Positions 25,860-35,141 are shown, numbered from the stretch's first letter. The stretch: 64,000 nt of DNA from a bacterium HR15 (GCA_002898555.1 BEHR01000001.1:1-64000); one strand, 5' to 3'. Notes: generated by a model from the letters alone, not told the origin. A program made the numbers and translations.

Positions 25860-27944
25860 ATGTTGAGGTTCACCCGTATCTCGCAGACGAGACAAGGGCA
25901 AGTAGGGAAGAAGCGAGGGAGACAGGAGCCGATCCGAAGCGGGATAGGCAGCCTCCTTACACTGGCTACGCTCGCTCTGTTGTGGTGCCAGCCTCCTGAG
26001 CGGCTCCAGATAAACCTTCAGACCCACCTTGACCTCGTAGCAAGTGGGGATATTCCGGAGGGTGGGTTGGCTCCGTGCGGTATCTTTCGCTATGGTTGGG
26101 CAGCCTGCGACAGTAGGTCTTCGTGCTCGCTGGAATGGTTCGAGAGCTGTTTCGGGTTTTGGGCGCGTTGGGGAGGGGGTTCCGGCTATGCTTTCCATTC
26201 GACACTGGACATCACGCTGCCGCTTGCGTTCCGCTTTACTTCTCATCCACCCACGCTTTCCATAGAGGGTTATACCTATACGCCCAAACGAAGTCTCGGC
26301 TTCCTCTATTTCGTACAAGATGTGGGTGTCGCCTCGACCGATCTAATAGCGGCTGCCTCGTGTGGTCCGTACGAATCCCCGCCCCCGCCCTGTTGTGCGA
26401 CAGCCTCCAGTGAAGCTTTCTTTGAGGTAAGCGTGCAGACATCGCTTGCGCGAGCCAGCATCGCTGACGATTTTGGTGCCTCTTGCGCTTGTGGCGATGC
26501 AGCAAATTGTGCAGATTGTGGGCACGATTTGAATGAGCCTCCTTATCCGTATGACGGGTGGCACCAGGGGTATCGCTCTCACCAAGTCAGCTTTGCGGAT
26601 GGGATTACGGCAAAACATGAAGAGGATTTGCACGCGCACTTGCTGTTGCAGGCACAGGGCTCCTTATGTGCTGCTGCTGGTGGCAATGTGGGTGGGGGTG
26701 CAGGAGCAGGTTTGGTGGTGCAAAGTGCGCCGCATCCGTTGGGTGTGCCGGCGATAGGGGGGAATGAGTTTGTATGGAGCGGAGGTAGCCCGGCAACGCT
26801 GGTCATTCCTGCGCGGGCATTAGGGTATACTTGGGGCTGGGAACCTGACCTGAGCTGGATAGCGGAGGAGACGGTGTTTCGCGTAGAGCCTGAGATACCG
26901 AGCGACGATACGAAGCCGGGGGAGCGCACGGTGGCGCGTGGGCGCGAACTGGTGGCACAGAGTTTAGAGGGGCAGACCGGGGGGTATGTGGATGATTTGC
27001 TCTATCGGAGTAAACATCTGCCGCCGCACAACAGCGATTTTGGCAAGAAGCGGGTTGTGTTTGAGGTGGAGGACAAGGTGGACTATGCAGAGATCGAGGT
27101 GTTTTATCCTACGGATATGAAAAATCACCCACCAGGAGGACCAAGGGGGTATCTTATGCCCTCACTAATAGATCCATGCCAACCAATCCATGAGTTAAGC
27201 GAACCCTCTCCAAATTGGTTCTATTACTACTGGGATGCCTATGGGCGTCATGAAGATGTATACTTCGCAAAGGAAAACACAAATAACCCAAGGGTATTTG
27301 GGCGACTCTGCGAGACATATGCGGCAGGGTGCACGATTGCAAGTATTAAAATTTATATTTTCGACACCGTATCTCCATGCTCAGGATATGTCCATGTGTT
27401 ACCGCTTTTTCGCTTGGAATATAGATATCTTGAACCAGATGAATGCAGGGATGTGTATTCGAGCGCATTCATTACTCGTTCAGATGAAGAACTATATGTA
27501 TATGGTATTCACGGATATATTGAGACACTTGAACATGAGTTAGCCCATAAACGGCATTTTATAGATGGAATTTTGTGCTTCAGAACAGATCGCAATCGTG
27601 TAGACAATGATTGGGATGGATTGGATGATAGGTGGGAGATTCGTCACGGGCTGCATCCCTGTTACTACCGATCTGTAGATCCGGACCTCCCTGATTATGA
27701 AGTTATCGCATATATTGAAGGATACGGAAACCTTCTTAGCGCAAAGGAAATGTGGAAACACGACTGGGCTGATGATTGCGGCTACGATCCATGCAATACC
27801 AATCCTCAAAATCATTACCGTTATGGGGGCATCCAGAAAGCGTGTCCACCTTCCCCCTTCCCGTGGAGGTATGTCCGTGATCATCGCATAGCTGCTACAC
27901 CCTTTTATAATGATCTGCTCACCAAAATCCCTGAATCCCCATAG
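25860..27944 (+). CDS. Secreted HExxH metallopeptidase-like protein, mosaic C-terminus
   Basis: 694 residues. A hydrophobic stretch at ~27-43 (GSLLTLATLALLWCQ) suggests a signal or anchor. Residues ~290-415 lie in the segment shared with the gene at 29,009. The last ~270 residues contain LEHELAHKRH (HExxH at 559-563) and a TSP3-like calcium motif DNDWDGLDDRWE, then PPSPFPW. The DNA is GC-rich up to ~27,100 and clearly more AT-rich after it. Known family: zinc peptidases with HExxH; activity here is inferred. Ends 18 bp before the helical-repeat gene. Confidence 0.65.
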   Translation: MLRFTRISQTRQGQVGKKRGRQEPIRSGIGSLLTLATLALLWCQPPERLQINLQTHLDLVASGDIPEGGLAPCGIFRYGWAACDSRSSCSLEWFESCFGFWARWGGGSGYAFHSTLDITLPLAFRFTSHPPTLSIEGYTYTPKRSLGFLYFVQDVGVASTDLIAAASCGPYESPPPPCCATASSEAFFEVSVQTSLARASIADDFGASCACGDAANCADCGHDLNEPPYPYDGWHQGYRSHQVSFADGITAKHEEDLHAHLLLQAQGSLCAAAGGNVGGGAGAGLVVQSAPHPLGVPAIGGNEFVWSGGSPATLVIPARALGYTWGWEPDLSWIAEETVFRVEPEIPSDDTKPGERTVARGRELVAQSLEGQTGGYVDDLLYRSKHLPPHNSDFGKKRVVFEVEDKVDYAEIEVFYPTDMKNHPPGGPRGYLMPSLIDPCQPIHELSEPSPNWFYYYWDAYGRHEDVYFAKENTNNPRVFGRLCETYAAGCTIASIKIYIFDTVSPCSGYVHVLPLFRLEYRYLEPDECRDVYSSAFITRSDEELYVYGIHGYIETLEHELAHKRHFIDGILCFRTDRNRVDNDWDGLDDRWEIRHGLHPCYYRSVDPDLPDYEVIAYIEGYGNLLSAKEMWKHDWADDCGYDPCNTNPQNHYRYGGIQKACPPSPFPWRYVRDHRIAATPFYNDLLTKIPESP
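26732..27109 (+). repeat. 378-bp duplicated segment, copy 1
   Basis: Matches 29002-29379 with only two differences that I can see (near 26760 and 27095). Divergence begins abruptly downstream. Confidence 0.92.
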
Positions 27945-27962
27945 AAACAGGAGGTGTCTCTC

Positions 27963-28976
27963 ATGCAGGGATTGAGAAAACCATGCTTGATAGGAATTTG
28001 GATAGGCATTAGCACAGGGTTCCTGTATGGTCAAGCGATAACAAAAAGCGAGCCGAAACGCACCGAAGACTTGACCTATGAATCTCAGCGGCTCCGTTGC
28101 AACTTGAAGATGGCAAAGGCGCGTCAAATTGGGCTGCAACAGGATCGGACACAGGCCCAGTTCCTTCTGGAAATCCTGACCGGCCCTGCTTGCATGATCG
28201 AGAGTGGAGATACTGGCTTCGGGTTCGTGGCACCGCGAGCGTTTCACATAGAGGTGGCTGCACTGACCGCACTGGGCAGGCTGGGAGATGAGCGGCTCCT
28301 GCCTCAAATGCGATCGCTGGGTGAAAAAGGCTGGCGAGAGGTTCCATTTTATCGAGCCAACCTCGCGCGCTTACAGGTGGAAAGTCGTTATCCTGCTCCT
28401 GCTTCCTTCGAGAAGCTGCGGGAAAAAGTTCAAATGTACTATGAATTGGTGGGGCTTTCCAAAGTCCATATAGTGAACTATCTGCGGTCAGAAGCTGAGC
28501 AACAAACCCCGCTCTTTCCGCCCACACTGGAGCGCATCGCGCTCAGGCATATCACGGAGATAGTAGCGAATGCCTATTCAGGGGGTGTTTCAAACGCCTT
28601 TCAGCTTCTCAATGACCTGGATTATGCCAAAGATCCGCCCAGTGCTTTACGGGTTCAGCTGGCACAAGTGCCACCCCACCGTCGAGCGAAGTGGCTAATA
28701 GCGCGTATCTGTCAGCGTAAAGTGTTTGATGTGTATGCGGACTATGAGGCGCAGGCGCTGATTGATTGTGGAGCGGACGCCATACCACAAATAATGGAAG
28801 CCCTTCGAGCAACAGGAACCCCTCACCGCATGCTATTGGAAGCATTATGTGCGATAGAGTTCTCCAAGGGGTGTCCCACCTTGTGTCAGTTAGCCGAGGG
28901 CGATGATACGGCTCTTGCGCAGCAAGCAAAGAATTTGCTCAGGTTTCCCGTCGTGGTGCGTGCATCGGACTGGTGA
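27963..28976 (+). CDS. Secreted helical-repeat protein (paralogue 1)
   Basis: 337 residues from ATG 27963 with AGGAGG upstream. Signal peptide (IGIWIGISTGFLYGQ). The mature part has HEAT/ARM-like helical repeats: FHIEVAALTALGRLGDERLL, then RANLARLQVESRYPAPASFEKLREKV and VGLSKVHIV. No catalytic motif. Two further paralogues are at 30,178 and 31,434. Its position right after a peptidase-like gene suggests a partner or protective role. Confidence 0.65.
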   Translation: MQGLRKPCLIGIWIGISTGFLYGQAITKSEPKRTEDLTYESQRLRCNLKMAKARQIGLQQDRTQAQFLLEILTGPACMIESGDTGFGFVAPRAFHIEVAALTALGRLGDERLLPQMRSLGEKGWREVPFYRANLARLQVESRYPAPASFEKLREKVQMYYELVGLSKVHIVNYLRSEAEQQTPLFPPTLERIALRHITEIVANAYSGGVSNAFQLLNDLDYAKDPPSALRVQLAQVPPHRRAKWLIARICQRKVFDVYADYEAQALIDCGADAIPQIMEALRATGTPHRMLLEALCAIEFSKGCPTLCQLAEGDDTALAQQAKNLLRFPVVVRASDW

Positions 28977-29001
28977 ACCCTGACTGATTTGCTTGCGCCG
29001 A

Positions 29002-29379
29002 GCATCCGTTGGGTGTGCCGGCGATAGGGGAGAATGAGTTTGTATGGAGCGGAGGTAGCCCGGCAACGCTGGTCATTCCTGCGCGGGCATTAGGGTATAC
29101 TTGGGGCTGGGAACCTGACCTGAGCTGGATAGCGGAGGAGACGGTGTTTCGCGTAGAGCCTGAGATACCGAGCGACGATACGAAGCCGGGGGAGCGCACG
29201 GTGGCGCGTGGGCGCGAACTGGTGGCACAGAGTTTAGAGGGGCAGACCGGGGGGTATGTGGATGATTTGCTCTATCGGAGTAAACATCTGCCGCCGCACA
29301 ACAGCGATTTTGGCAAGAAGCGGGTTGTGTTTGAGGTGGAGGACAAGGTGGACTATGCAGAGATAGAGGTGTTTTATCC
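29002..29379 (+). repeat. 378-bp duplicated segment, copy 2
   Basis: Copy of 26732-27109. It begins 25 nt after the stop of the preceding gene, with no start codon or ribosome site of its own. Confidence 0.92.
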
Positions 29380-30157
29380 GGCGGAGGCAAGCAATCACCC
29401 GCCTGGAGGACGTGGCTGTAGTGGTCGGTTCCTGATAGATATAAATACTTTCCGTTTGATAGCCTGCGAATGCAATGCACATGTTGAGCCTGAAAATTGG
29501 TTTTATTACTACTCTCAGGTATATGGTGCCTCGGATGTTTGGTATGCGAAGGGGGAGACAACCCCTTATATGCTTGGGCTGACTTGCATGGGCACCAGAC
29601 CTGGTACGGGAGAGCGTGTAGCTCAAATCTATATACTGCCGTCTACCAGTCCTTGCCGAGTGGCTCTACCAGGCTTAGAGGAGGCTCATTCCACACACTT
29701 GCTAATACCTATCTTTAGATGTCAAAACAGAACTATCGAATTCACAAGACGCTTTTTGTGCGTGGCAGGAATTCACAAATTTATCGCGGTAGTAGAGCAT
29801 GAAAGAGTTCACAAGAAAATGTATGATGAAGGCAATCTCTATCCATCAGATGATTCATGTCCTGATAGAGATAACGACGGTCTTTGTGATAGGTGGGAGG
29901 ACGAAAACGGGATTGATTCAACGACGCCCCAAACGGTTCCTCCCTTCCCCGATTCTGAGCTGGTGGCGTACATTATTTCATATGGAAAGGTACTCGACGC
30001 CAAAGAAAAGTGGAAAGAAGATTGGGCAACTTGTGGGCTTCAGTTCGGCATTCCTCCATCCCCCTTCCCCTGGGCTTATACCGATATCAATGCAGGAAAC
30101 CGTTCAATTAGCCCACCACAGGGTAATATATTGAAAGCCTTACCAGCATGTAGATAG
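29009..30157 (+). CDS. Truncated HExxH metallopeptidase-like cassette without a proper start
   Basis: The frame opens at 28988 and runs for ~385 codons; TTG 29009 is only the first possible start. It lacks the ~290-residue N-terminal part and signal peptide of the paralogue at 25,860. The first ~120 residues are almost identical to that protein; the rest is homologous but diverged: VVEHERVHKK (HExxH at ~264), DRDNDGLCDRWEDENG, PPSPFPW. Looks like an orphan C-terminal cassette. The next helical-repeat gene starts 20 bp later. Confidence 0.55.
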   Translation: MGVPAIGENEFVWSGGSPATLVIPARALGYTWGWEPDLSWIAEETVFRVEPEIPSDDTKPGERTVARGRELVAQSLEGQTGGYVDDLLYRSKHLPPHNSDFGKKRVVFEVEDKVDYAEIEVFYPAEASNHPPGGRGCSGRFLIDINTFRLIACECNAHVEPENWFYYYSQVYGASDVWYAKGETTPYMLGLTCMGTRPGTGERVAQIYILPSTSPCRVALPGLEEAHSTHLLIPIFRCQNRTIEFTRRFLCVAGIHKFIAVVEHERVHKKMYDEGNLYPSDDSCPDRDNDGLCDRWEDENGIDSTTPQTVPPFPDSELVAYIISYGKVLDAKEKWKEDWATCGLQFGIPPSPFPWAYTDINAGNRSISPPQGNILKALPACR

Positions 30158-30177
30158 GGTTAACGGAGGAGACAGCG

Positions 30178-31182
30178 ATGAGAGCGAGTCGAAGATGGGA
30201 TTTGAACCGATGGCGTATCCTTTGGGGAGTGACCCTCTTGTGCAGCGCCCCGAATGCACCTGCTCAGATTCCCTCCGATGAGGTGAACATGGATTCACTG
30301 GTATGTCAGCTGCGTACTATTCGCGAGGCAGGGCGACTGCGCGACCAATCTCAGGTAACACGACTACTTGATAACCTCACAAATCCTCGGGCCGGCGCTT
30401 TTACGATAATAAAGGTCGATTTCGGCTACATTGCCCCCTTTGCCTATCATCTACAGGTTGCCTCGCTCGTTGCATTAGCCCGAATTGCCGATGCCTCGTC
30501 TCTTCCTGCCCTGGAAAAACTGCGGGAAGAGCAGTGCTGTAAAAGCTTACCACATCTGGAACCCACCATCGCTCGCATCAGAGCGGAGCTTGCATATCCC
30601 ACCCCGAAGAAACAAGAAGAATGGCGCGAGAAGGTTCAACGATTTATAGACCTATCTGGGGTGTCTTTAGATGAGTTGATACGAGGCACTTCACCACAAG
30701 CAAGGGTCTGCCTGCAATATATAGCTGAGATGGCTGCTGTCGCCTATGAGCAGGGTTATCATCAAGCCTTTGCCGATCTGGTAAGTCAGGGGATTCGGCT
30801 GGAAGCAGATTTTCGAGCAAACCTGATCTTGCATCTGACTTATCGCACACCGAAACAGCGGGTTGAGTGGCTTATGAGCCAGCTGAAGGCGTCCAATGCC
30901 ACCACTCACCATACATACTATGTTATTCAAGCATTGGCTGATTGCGGTGATTCTGGACTGAAGGCAATTCTTGAATGGTTCGAAGAACTACGACAAACTG
31001 CGGGTGTGGAAACACACTCTTTTGACAAAGTTTCTCTACGCCATTGTCTGCTTGCTCTGTGCGCGTTTGATAAACCGGAAGCCAAAAGGGCGGTTAAGGA
31101 TGTGCTTAGCCAGCAAGTCATATCCGATGTTTCGAATGTAGCCCGGGTCGACTGTCCCTATGTTTTCGTTTCTGACTTCTAA
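30178..31182 (+). CDS. Secreted helical-repeat protein (paralogue 2)
   Basis: 334 residues. Signal peptide MRASRRW...LLCSAPNAPAQ, then repeats with YHLQVASLVALARIADASSLP, TIARIRAELAYPTPKK, EWREKVQRFIDLSGVSLDE matching paralogues 1 and 3. GGAGGAGAC precedes the ATG. No enzyme motif. Clearly diverged from paralogue 1 in protein sequence, in parallel with the diverged peptidase C-termini, which fits co-variation. Confidence 0.65.
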   Translation: MRASRRWDLNRWRILWGVTLLCSAPNAPAQIPSDEVNMDSLVCQLRTIREAGRLRDQSQVTRLLDNLTNPRAGAFTIIKVDFGYIAPFAYHLQVASLVALARIADASSLPALEKLREEQCCKSLPHLEPTIARIRAELAYPTPKKQEEWREKVQRFIDLSGVSLDELIRGTSPQARVCLQYIAEMAAVAYEQGYHQAFADLVSQGIRLEADFRANLILHLTYRTPKQRVEWLMSQLKASNATTHHTYYVIQALADCGDSGLKAILEWFEELRQTAGVETHSFDKVSLRHCLLALCAFDKPEAKRAVKDVLSQQVISDVSNVARVDCPYVFVSDF

Positions 31183-31202
31183 GAAACTGTGTGAGAAGGG
31201 AG

Positions 31203-31427
31203 ATGGAGTATAATCACGGTATGAGGTCCCAACCAATCTATCCCTCTGACCCAACACCCCAAGAGTGGGGCGGGATAAAACCCGTCCTCAAAGGCGCCCT
31301 CTATGGACGCAAACGCAAGTCCATCGGCGCACCCTGCCAATACAGCCTCTACAACCTGTTGCAAGGAATGCTGCTTAAACAGCTGCTTATAGTCCATGCC
31401 AGTGCCCATAAAATTCAGGAGGTATAA
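31203..31427 (+). pseudogene. N-terminal remnant of an IS5-type transposase
   Basis: The frame reads YPSDPTPQEWGGIKPVL, then YGRKRKSIGAPCQYSLYNLLQGMLLKQLL, close to the common IS5-family N-terminus (YPSDLTDAEWALIEPLL ... GRKRK ... NAILYLLRTGCQWRML). It stops after ~70 residues without the DDE domain. It lies in the spacer between paralogues 2 and 3. No terminal repeats could be seen. Confidence 0.5.
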
Positions 31428-31433
31428 CAGGCG

Positions 31434-32558
31434 ATGCAGACTTTCACCTGGATCTCTGTGGCTGTCTTAATGGGGTTTCTCCCATCCGCTCATGGAGGGC
31501 TACCAGCAATGAACCCTGTGCAAGAACCTGCTGCTGCCACGCCACAGAAAACACTCGAGAGCCTTACTACGCATCTTCGCAAAGCAGACCAGCACACGAG
31601 ATTGAACGCCTCAGATTACGATGCGCTTATCTGGCAAGTACGCCAAATCGGATTGCAGCGGGAGCGTCAGCGATGGACATCCCTGCTCAATACACTCCAC
31701 CCAAAGGTTTTGGAGGCAGTGGATACCACTTCGGCAACCAGACGGGGACGGTTCCACTTACAAGCGGCGGTCTTGATGGCTTTGGGGCGATTAGGCAACC
31801 CTGAATCGATAGCCCCCTTAGAACATCTGAAAAAGCATCTTGACCCCTACTTCCGCCGCGAGATGCTCCCTGTAGTGATTGCTCGCATCCACGCGGAGAG
31901 CCAGGTGCCTACCCCTGCAAGCGCCGCTGCATGGCAAGAGAAAGCCTCTTTGTTCCTATCGAAGGCAGGTCTCTCGCTCAATGAGGCAATTGCGGCTCTG
32001 GAAATCTATGGGGAGCGTAGCCGCACGTGGCCGCCTGACAATCTGCTGGAGGCGCCGCGCGGAGTCATTGCCTTACGGATGCTGGCAGAGATGGCAGGCG
32101 AAGCTTTCGCAAATGGAGTACCTAATGCCTTTCAGTTGCTTGAGGGGTTGGGGAAAGACCTGGTGGAAAAAGACTCCATTCTCTGGCTTCGGATACAGCT
32201 GGGGAAAAGAACTTCTGCCGAGCGCATTCCGTGGCTTATCAATTACTTGTTGCAAGATGGGGTTCAAACGATTGAAGATAGGTTCTTGCAGCAGGTGTTG
32301 GTGGACTGCGGGGAACAAGCGGTTCCTGCACTGGTGGCAAAGATTGAAGTGCTGGAGCAGGGTGAACAAGTATCCTCAACCTATCGGCTTCACCTTGATC
32401 TCCTATTGGAGACGCTGTCCGTTTTCGACTCGCCGAAGGTTTTCCAAATCTTGGAGCGATTATGTCGACATCCTGACAGCTATATATCCGATGCTGCGCG
32501 GACATATCTTGCACGGAAACAGCGAGGTGAAAAGCCGACCTTTGTAAGTTGGCTATAA
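31434..32558 (+). CDS. Secreted helical-repeat protein (paralogue 3)
   Basis: 374 residues with signal peptide (MQTFTWISVAVLMGFLPSAHGG). Same repeat family as the two preceding paralogues: FHLQAAVLMALGRLGNPES, VVIARIHAESQVPTPASAAAWQEKA, GLSLNEAIAAL. It lacks an adjacent peptidase gene; an IS5-type remnant lies in front of it, so the partner may have been lost. AGGAGG lies upstream. Ends just before the right-hand direct repeat. Confidence 0.65.
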   Translation: MQTFTWISVAVLMGFLPSAHGGLPAMNPVQEPAAATPQKTLESLTTHLRKADQHTRLNASDYDALIWQVRQIGLQRERQRWTSLLNTLHPKVLEAVDTTSATRRGRFHLQAAVLMALGRLGNPESIAPLEHLKKHLDPYFRREMLPVVIARIHAESQVPTPASAAAWQEKASLFLSKAGLSLNEAIAALEIYGERSRTWPPDNLLEAPRGVIALRMLAEMAGEAFANGVPNAFQLLEGLGKDLVEKDSILWLRIQLGKRTSAERIPWLINYLLQDGVQTIEDRFLQQVLVDCGEQAVPALVAKIEVLEQGEQVSSTYRLHLDLLLETLSVFDSPKVFQILERLCRHPDSYISDAARTYLARKQRGEKPTFVSWL

Positions 32559-32666
32559 CGGGACGCTCTCAGCCACCTCGATTTCCTCGCAGCTGCTTAG
32601 CCGCTGTTCTAAAAAGGCTTTCAGCAGGGGGTCGCGCGTCACAATCACCACTTTTCGCTTCGACAT
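32553..32666 (-). pseudogene. 5' fragment of the LuxR-type regulator
   Basis: Encodes MSKRKVVIVTRDPLLKAFLE and ~18 further residues almost identical to the gene at 25,375 and then runs out at VPL; the helix-turn-helix is missing. Confidence 0.85.
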
Positions 32667-32701
32667 AAGCGCACCTCGAAATATTCCTTCGCCATGCAAG
32701 C
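32565..32701. repeat. 137-bp direct repeat, right copy
   Basis: Counterpart of 25603-25739, same orientation. Confidence 0.9.
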
Positions 32702-32751
32702 AGCTCTCCACAGCGTGCGCATGGAGGTATACTCCAAAGTGGGTAAGCCAC

Positions 32752-33951
32752 ATGGCGAAGCAGGAGCTATATACAAAGATGAGCGCGTACCAGCCGCGCC
32801 TGCCGTCGATGAACGCCTACGACTATTACACCGCTGCGGGGCGGAAACTGGAAAGTCCAGTCAATATGACAAGCAACCAGCCCCCATTGCGCGAAGAGGT
32901 GCTCTGGGTAAAGAGCAATCAGAGCGCATTTAACCTCCTGCAACAGGGCTACAGCAAATCCTATTGGTGGCCCTTTTCTAAGCTTGACAAAACCTTCGGC
33001 TTTGATGAGCTGGCGCGCTGGCGCAACCTGGCGCGACTCATTAATGCTCGCATCCGCTGGGCAATTGCCACCCAAGACGGAATGGATGCTGTATGCGACT
33101 GGCGGATCGGCTTCAAGATGGCGCGCGATATTCAAGGCGATTGGATCATCCTTTATCTTGTCGGTGTAGCCATCGAAGGACTGGTCCACGCGCCCATCAT
33201 TCGCGAGCTGGACTTTTTCTCGGCGCGTGAATGCCGCGAGCTGGCGCGCACGCTTATCGACAGTGAGTGCACCCCTGATCGCATGGGAACCCTGGTTGAG
33301 AATGAGATGGCGTCGGCGCTACAGATTATCGACCAGCTCCTGCCCGAATGGAAGGCGTATGCACCCGATTTCGCGGCACTGGATGAATATCTGGACGGTC
33401 AGGAGTTAGAGCCAGCGATGCAGCAGAACAGGGCGAGCCTGAAGAGGCAAGTGCAGCAATTGCAGAAAAATCCCACCGCCTATCGGCAGTTGCGGCATGA
33501 GGTGCGGCGCGAGATCTGCCGCCTTTTTCAAACCTTTGCAGACGCGCTCGCCCTTCAAGGCGGGCGCTATCGCCCGATGCCTACTAAAGAATATGACCCT
33601 AACACCGTGTTCGGCAATCTGCTGGGGGTGACACCGCCCGCACTCCCCCAGATAGCGGAGCTTTATTGGCGGACGCGCACCCGCCGACGGCTGATGATAG
33701 CGCACTTGCTGCTGCGCGAGTACCGACTGCGTGAGGGACGCTACCCAGCATCGATAGAGGCGCTAAACCTGAAGGAACTTACTATCGACCCCTTCAGCGG
33801 GCGTCCCTTTGTCTATCGGCTGACAGGGGAGCGCTATCTCCTTTATAGTGTGGGCGTGGATGGTAAGGACGATGGGGGACATAACCCCGCGCGTCAACCC
33901 CATTCAGAGCCACCACGCGACCTGTTTCTCATCGAAAGCGGATGGCGATAA
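32752..33951 (+). CDS. Uncharacterised protein with a GspG-like C-terminal motif, probably N-truncated
   Basis: 399 residues. Near the N-terminus it has MNAYDYYTAAGRKL, and the C-terminus reads TIDPFSGRPFVYRLTG, LLYSVGVDGKDDGG. Proteins with both parts are frequent in Planctomycetes and Armatimonadota; they usually begin with a transmembrane helix, which is missing here. The missing N-terminus coincides with the right repeat junction at 32,701. Alternative ATG at 32779. Function unknown. Confidence 0.65.
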   Translation: MAKQELYTKMSAYQPRLPSMNAYDYYTAAGRKLESPVNMTSNQPPLREEVLWVKSNQSAFNLLQQGYSKSYWWPFSKLDKTFGFDELARWRNLARLINARIRWAIATQDGMDAVCDWRIGFKMARDIQGDWIILYLVGVAIEGLVHAPIIRELDFFSARECRELARTLIDSECTPDRMGTLVENEMASALQIIDQLLPEWKAYAPDFAALDEYLDGQELEPAMQQNRASLKRQVQQLQKNPTAYRQLRHEVRREICRLFQTFADALALQGGRYRPMPTKEYDPNTVFGNLLGVTPPALPQIAELYWRTRTRRRLMIAHLLLREYRLREGRYPASIEALNLKELTIDPFSGRPFVYRLTGERYLLYSVGVDGKDDGGHNPARQPHSEPPRDLFLIESGWR

Positions 33952-34039
33952 CGCCCTGAATGCGCGGTACAGCGACAACAGCGCTGTGCTGACTGGCGCC
34001 ACGAGATAATCCGCGAGGCTGAACCGTGTAAAAGTGTGA

Positions 34040-34045
34040 TATAAT
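34040..34045 (+). promoter_or_regulatory. -10 box before the dockerin-tailed gene
   Basis: TATAAT preceded by AAGTGTGA, similar to the recurring GATGTG context; 38 bp upstream of the ATG. Confidence 0.45.
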
Positions 34046-34082
34046 AGGGCATGGAATGAAACTATCAGAGGAGGTGTGACCG

Positions 34083-35141
34083 ATGCGTACCTTAGAACAC
34101 TTTAGGGATGGCACGATGAGTGCCCTGAAGAAAGGATGCGTTCGCGTTCTGAGTGTCGCGTTGTTGTATGCTGGACTGTCTCTGCCCAGCCACGCCCAAA
34201 TCTGGGGCGTCAAAGCACCTGATACTGCGTGGTACACCCCGCGACGCTGGTTGCTTTTCTGGTTCCATGAGGATGGTTCCGGGATTACCTTCGTGGGCGA
34301 TATACAGGGAGCGACTAAGATAGACGGGCTTGCCCTGTCGCCCCAGCACGGGCTGCTGGCGTTTCAGAACGACGGGGATCTGTATCAGTTCAGGGGCAAC
34401 AACTCGCGTTTGGTGCGGATTGACCCAGCGACGGCTCAGGTGACTGTGATTGGCAGTTGGCTTGCTGGGCGTTCCATTCACGGCGCCGCATTTGACCTAC
34501 AAGGTCGTTTGTGGGCAGTGGATGTGCTTCAAGGCGAGTTGCTGCAGATTGACCCGACGAATGGCAATATCATTACAAGCGTACCGCTCAGTTATCAAGG
34601 CAATCGGATCTATCCATCCGTTGCCACAGATATCGCCTTTGACCGCGATGGCGTCGCCTACTTGTGCGATTACATTCCTTCGCCGCCTTATGGGGTGAAA
34701 TATTATCGGGTTGATATGCAGACGGGTGTGCTGACCTTGTTGCACACGGATACACAGGCGGTGCCAGGAGGTTTAGGACCAGGAGTCGTCGGGTTGGCAT
34801 TTTCGTTGCGTGCGCCTGCGGATCGGCTGTTCATATTCGACGGTAACGGCGACGATGATATCTGGTATTATGATATGAACAGTGGCTGGCCGCGCGTTTA
34901 CATGTATGATGTATTGAGCGATAGCTACAATGGCGGCCCTGGTGACTTAGCCAGCGTCATGCAGTGCGCTTCTGCGGACGGCGATGTGGATAACGACGGC
35001 TGCGTGGACGATGCCGACCTGTTGCAGGTTCTATTCGCGTTTGGGGCTTCGGGTCCTAATGACGCGGATGTGAGCTGCGATGGTGTGGTGAATGATGCCG
35101 ACCTCCTGATTGTGCTGTTCCACTTTGGCAACGGTTGTTGA
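34083..35141 (+). CDS. Secreted beta-propeller-like protein with dockerin-like tail
   Basis: 352 residues. Signal peptide (VLSVALLYAGLSLPSHAQ). Mature part reads like an NHL/SMP-30-type propeller: LVRIDPATAQVTVIG, IHGAAFDLQGRLWAVD, LLQIDPTNGNIITSVP, DIAFDRDGVAYLCD. C-terminus: GDVDNDGCVDDADLLQVLF and SCDGVVNDADLLIVLFHFGNGC, two calcium-loop repeats ending in Cys. AGGAGGTG upstream of the ATG. Probably extracellular. Confidence 0.8.
   Translation: MRTLEHFRDGTMSALKKGCVRVLSVALLYAGLSLPSHAQIWGVKAPDTAWYTPRRWLLFWFHEDGSGITFVGDIQGATKIDGLALSPQHGLLAFQNDGDLYQFRGNNSRLVRIDPATAQVTVIGSWLAGRSIHGAAFDLQGRLWAVDVLQGELLQIDPTNGNIITSVPLSYQGNRIYPSVATDIAFDRDGVAYLCDYIPSPPYGVKYYRVDMQTGVLTLLHTDTQAVPGGLGPGVVGLAFSLRAPADRLFIFDGNGDDDIWYYDMNSGWPRVYMYDVLSDSYNGGPGDLASVMQCASADGDVDNDGCVDDADLLQVLFAFGASGPNDADVSCDGVVNDADLLIVLFHFGNGC

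Larger units (their letters stand above)
25603..32701. mobile_element. Accessory island between 137-bp direct repeats
   Basis: Contains two HExxH metallopeptidase-like genes, three helical-repeat secreted paralogues and an IS5-type remnant. The flanking direct repeats are copies of the first codons of a chromosomal regulator plus its leader. Inference: insertion with a long target duplication, or a tandem-duplication product. No integrase is present. Confidence 0.55.
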
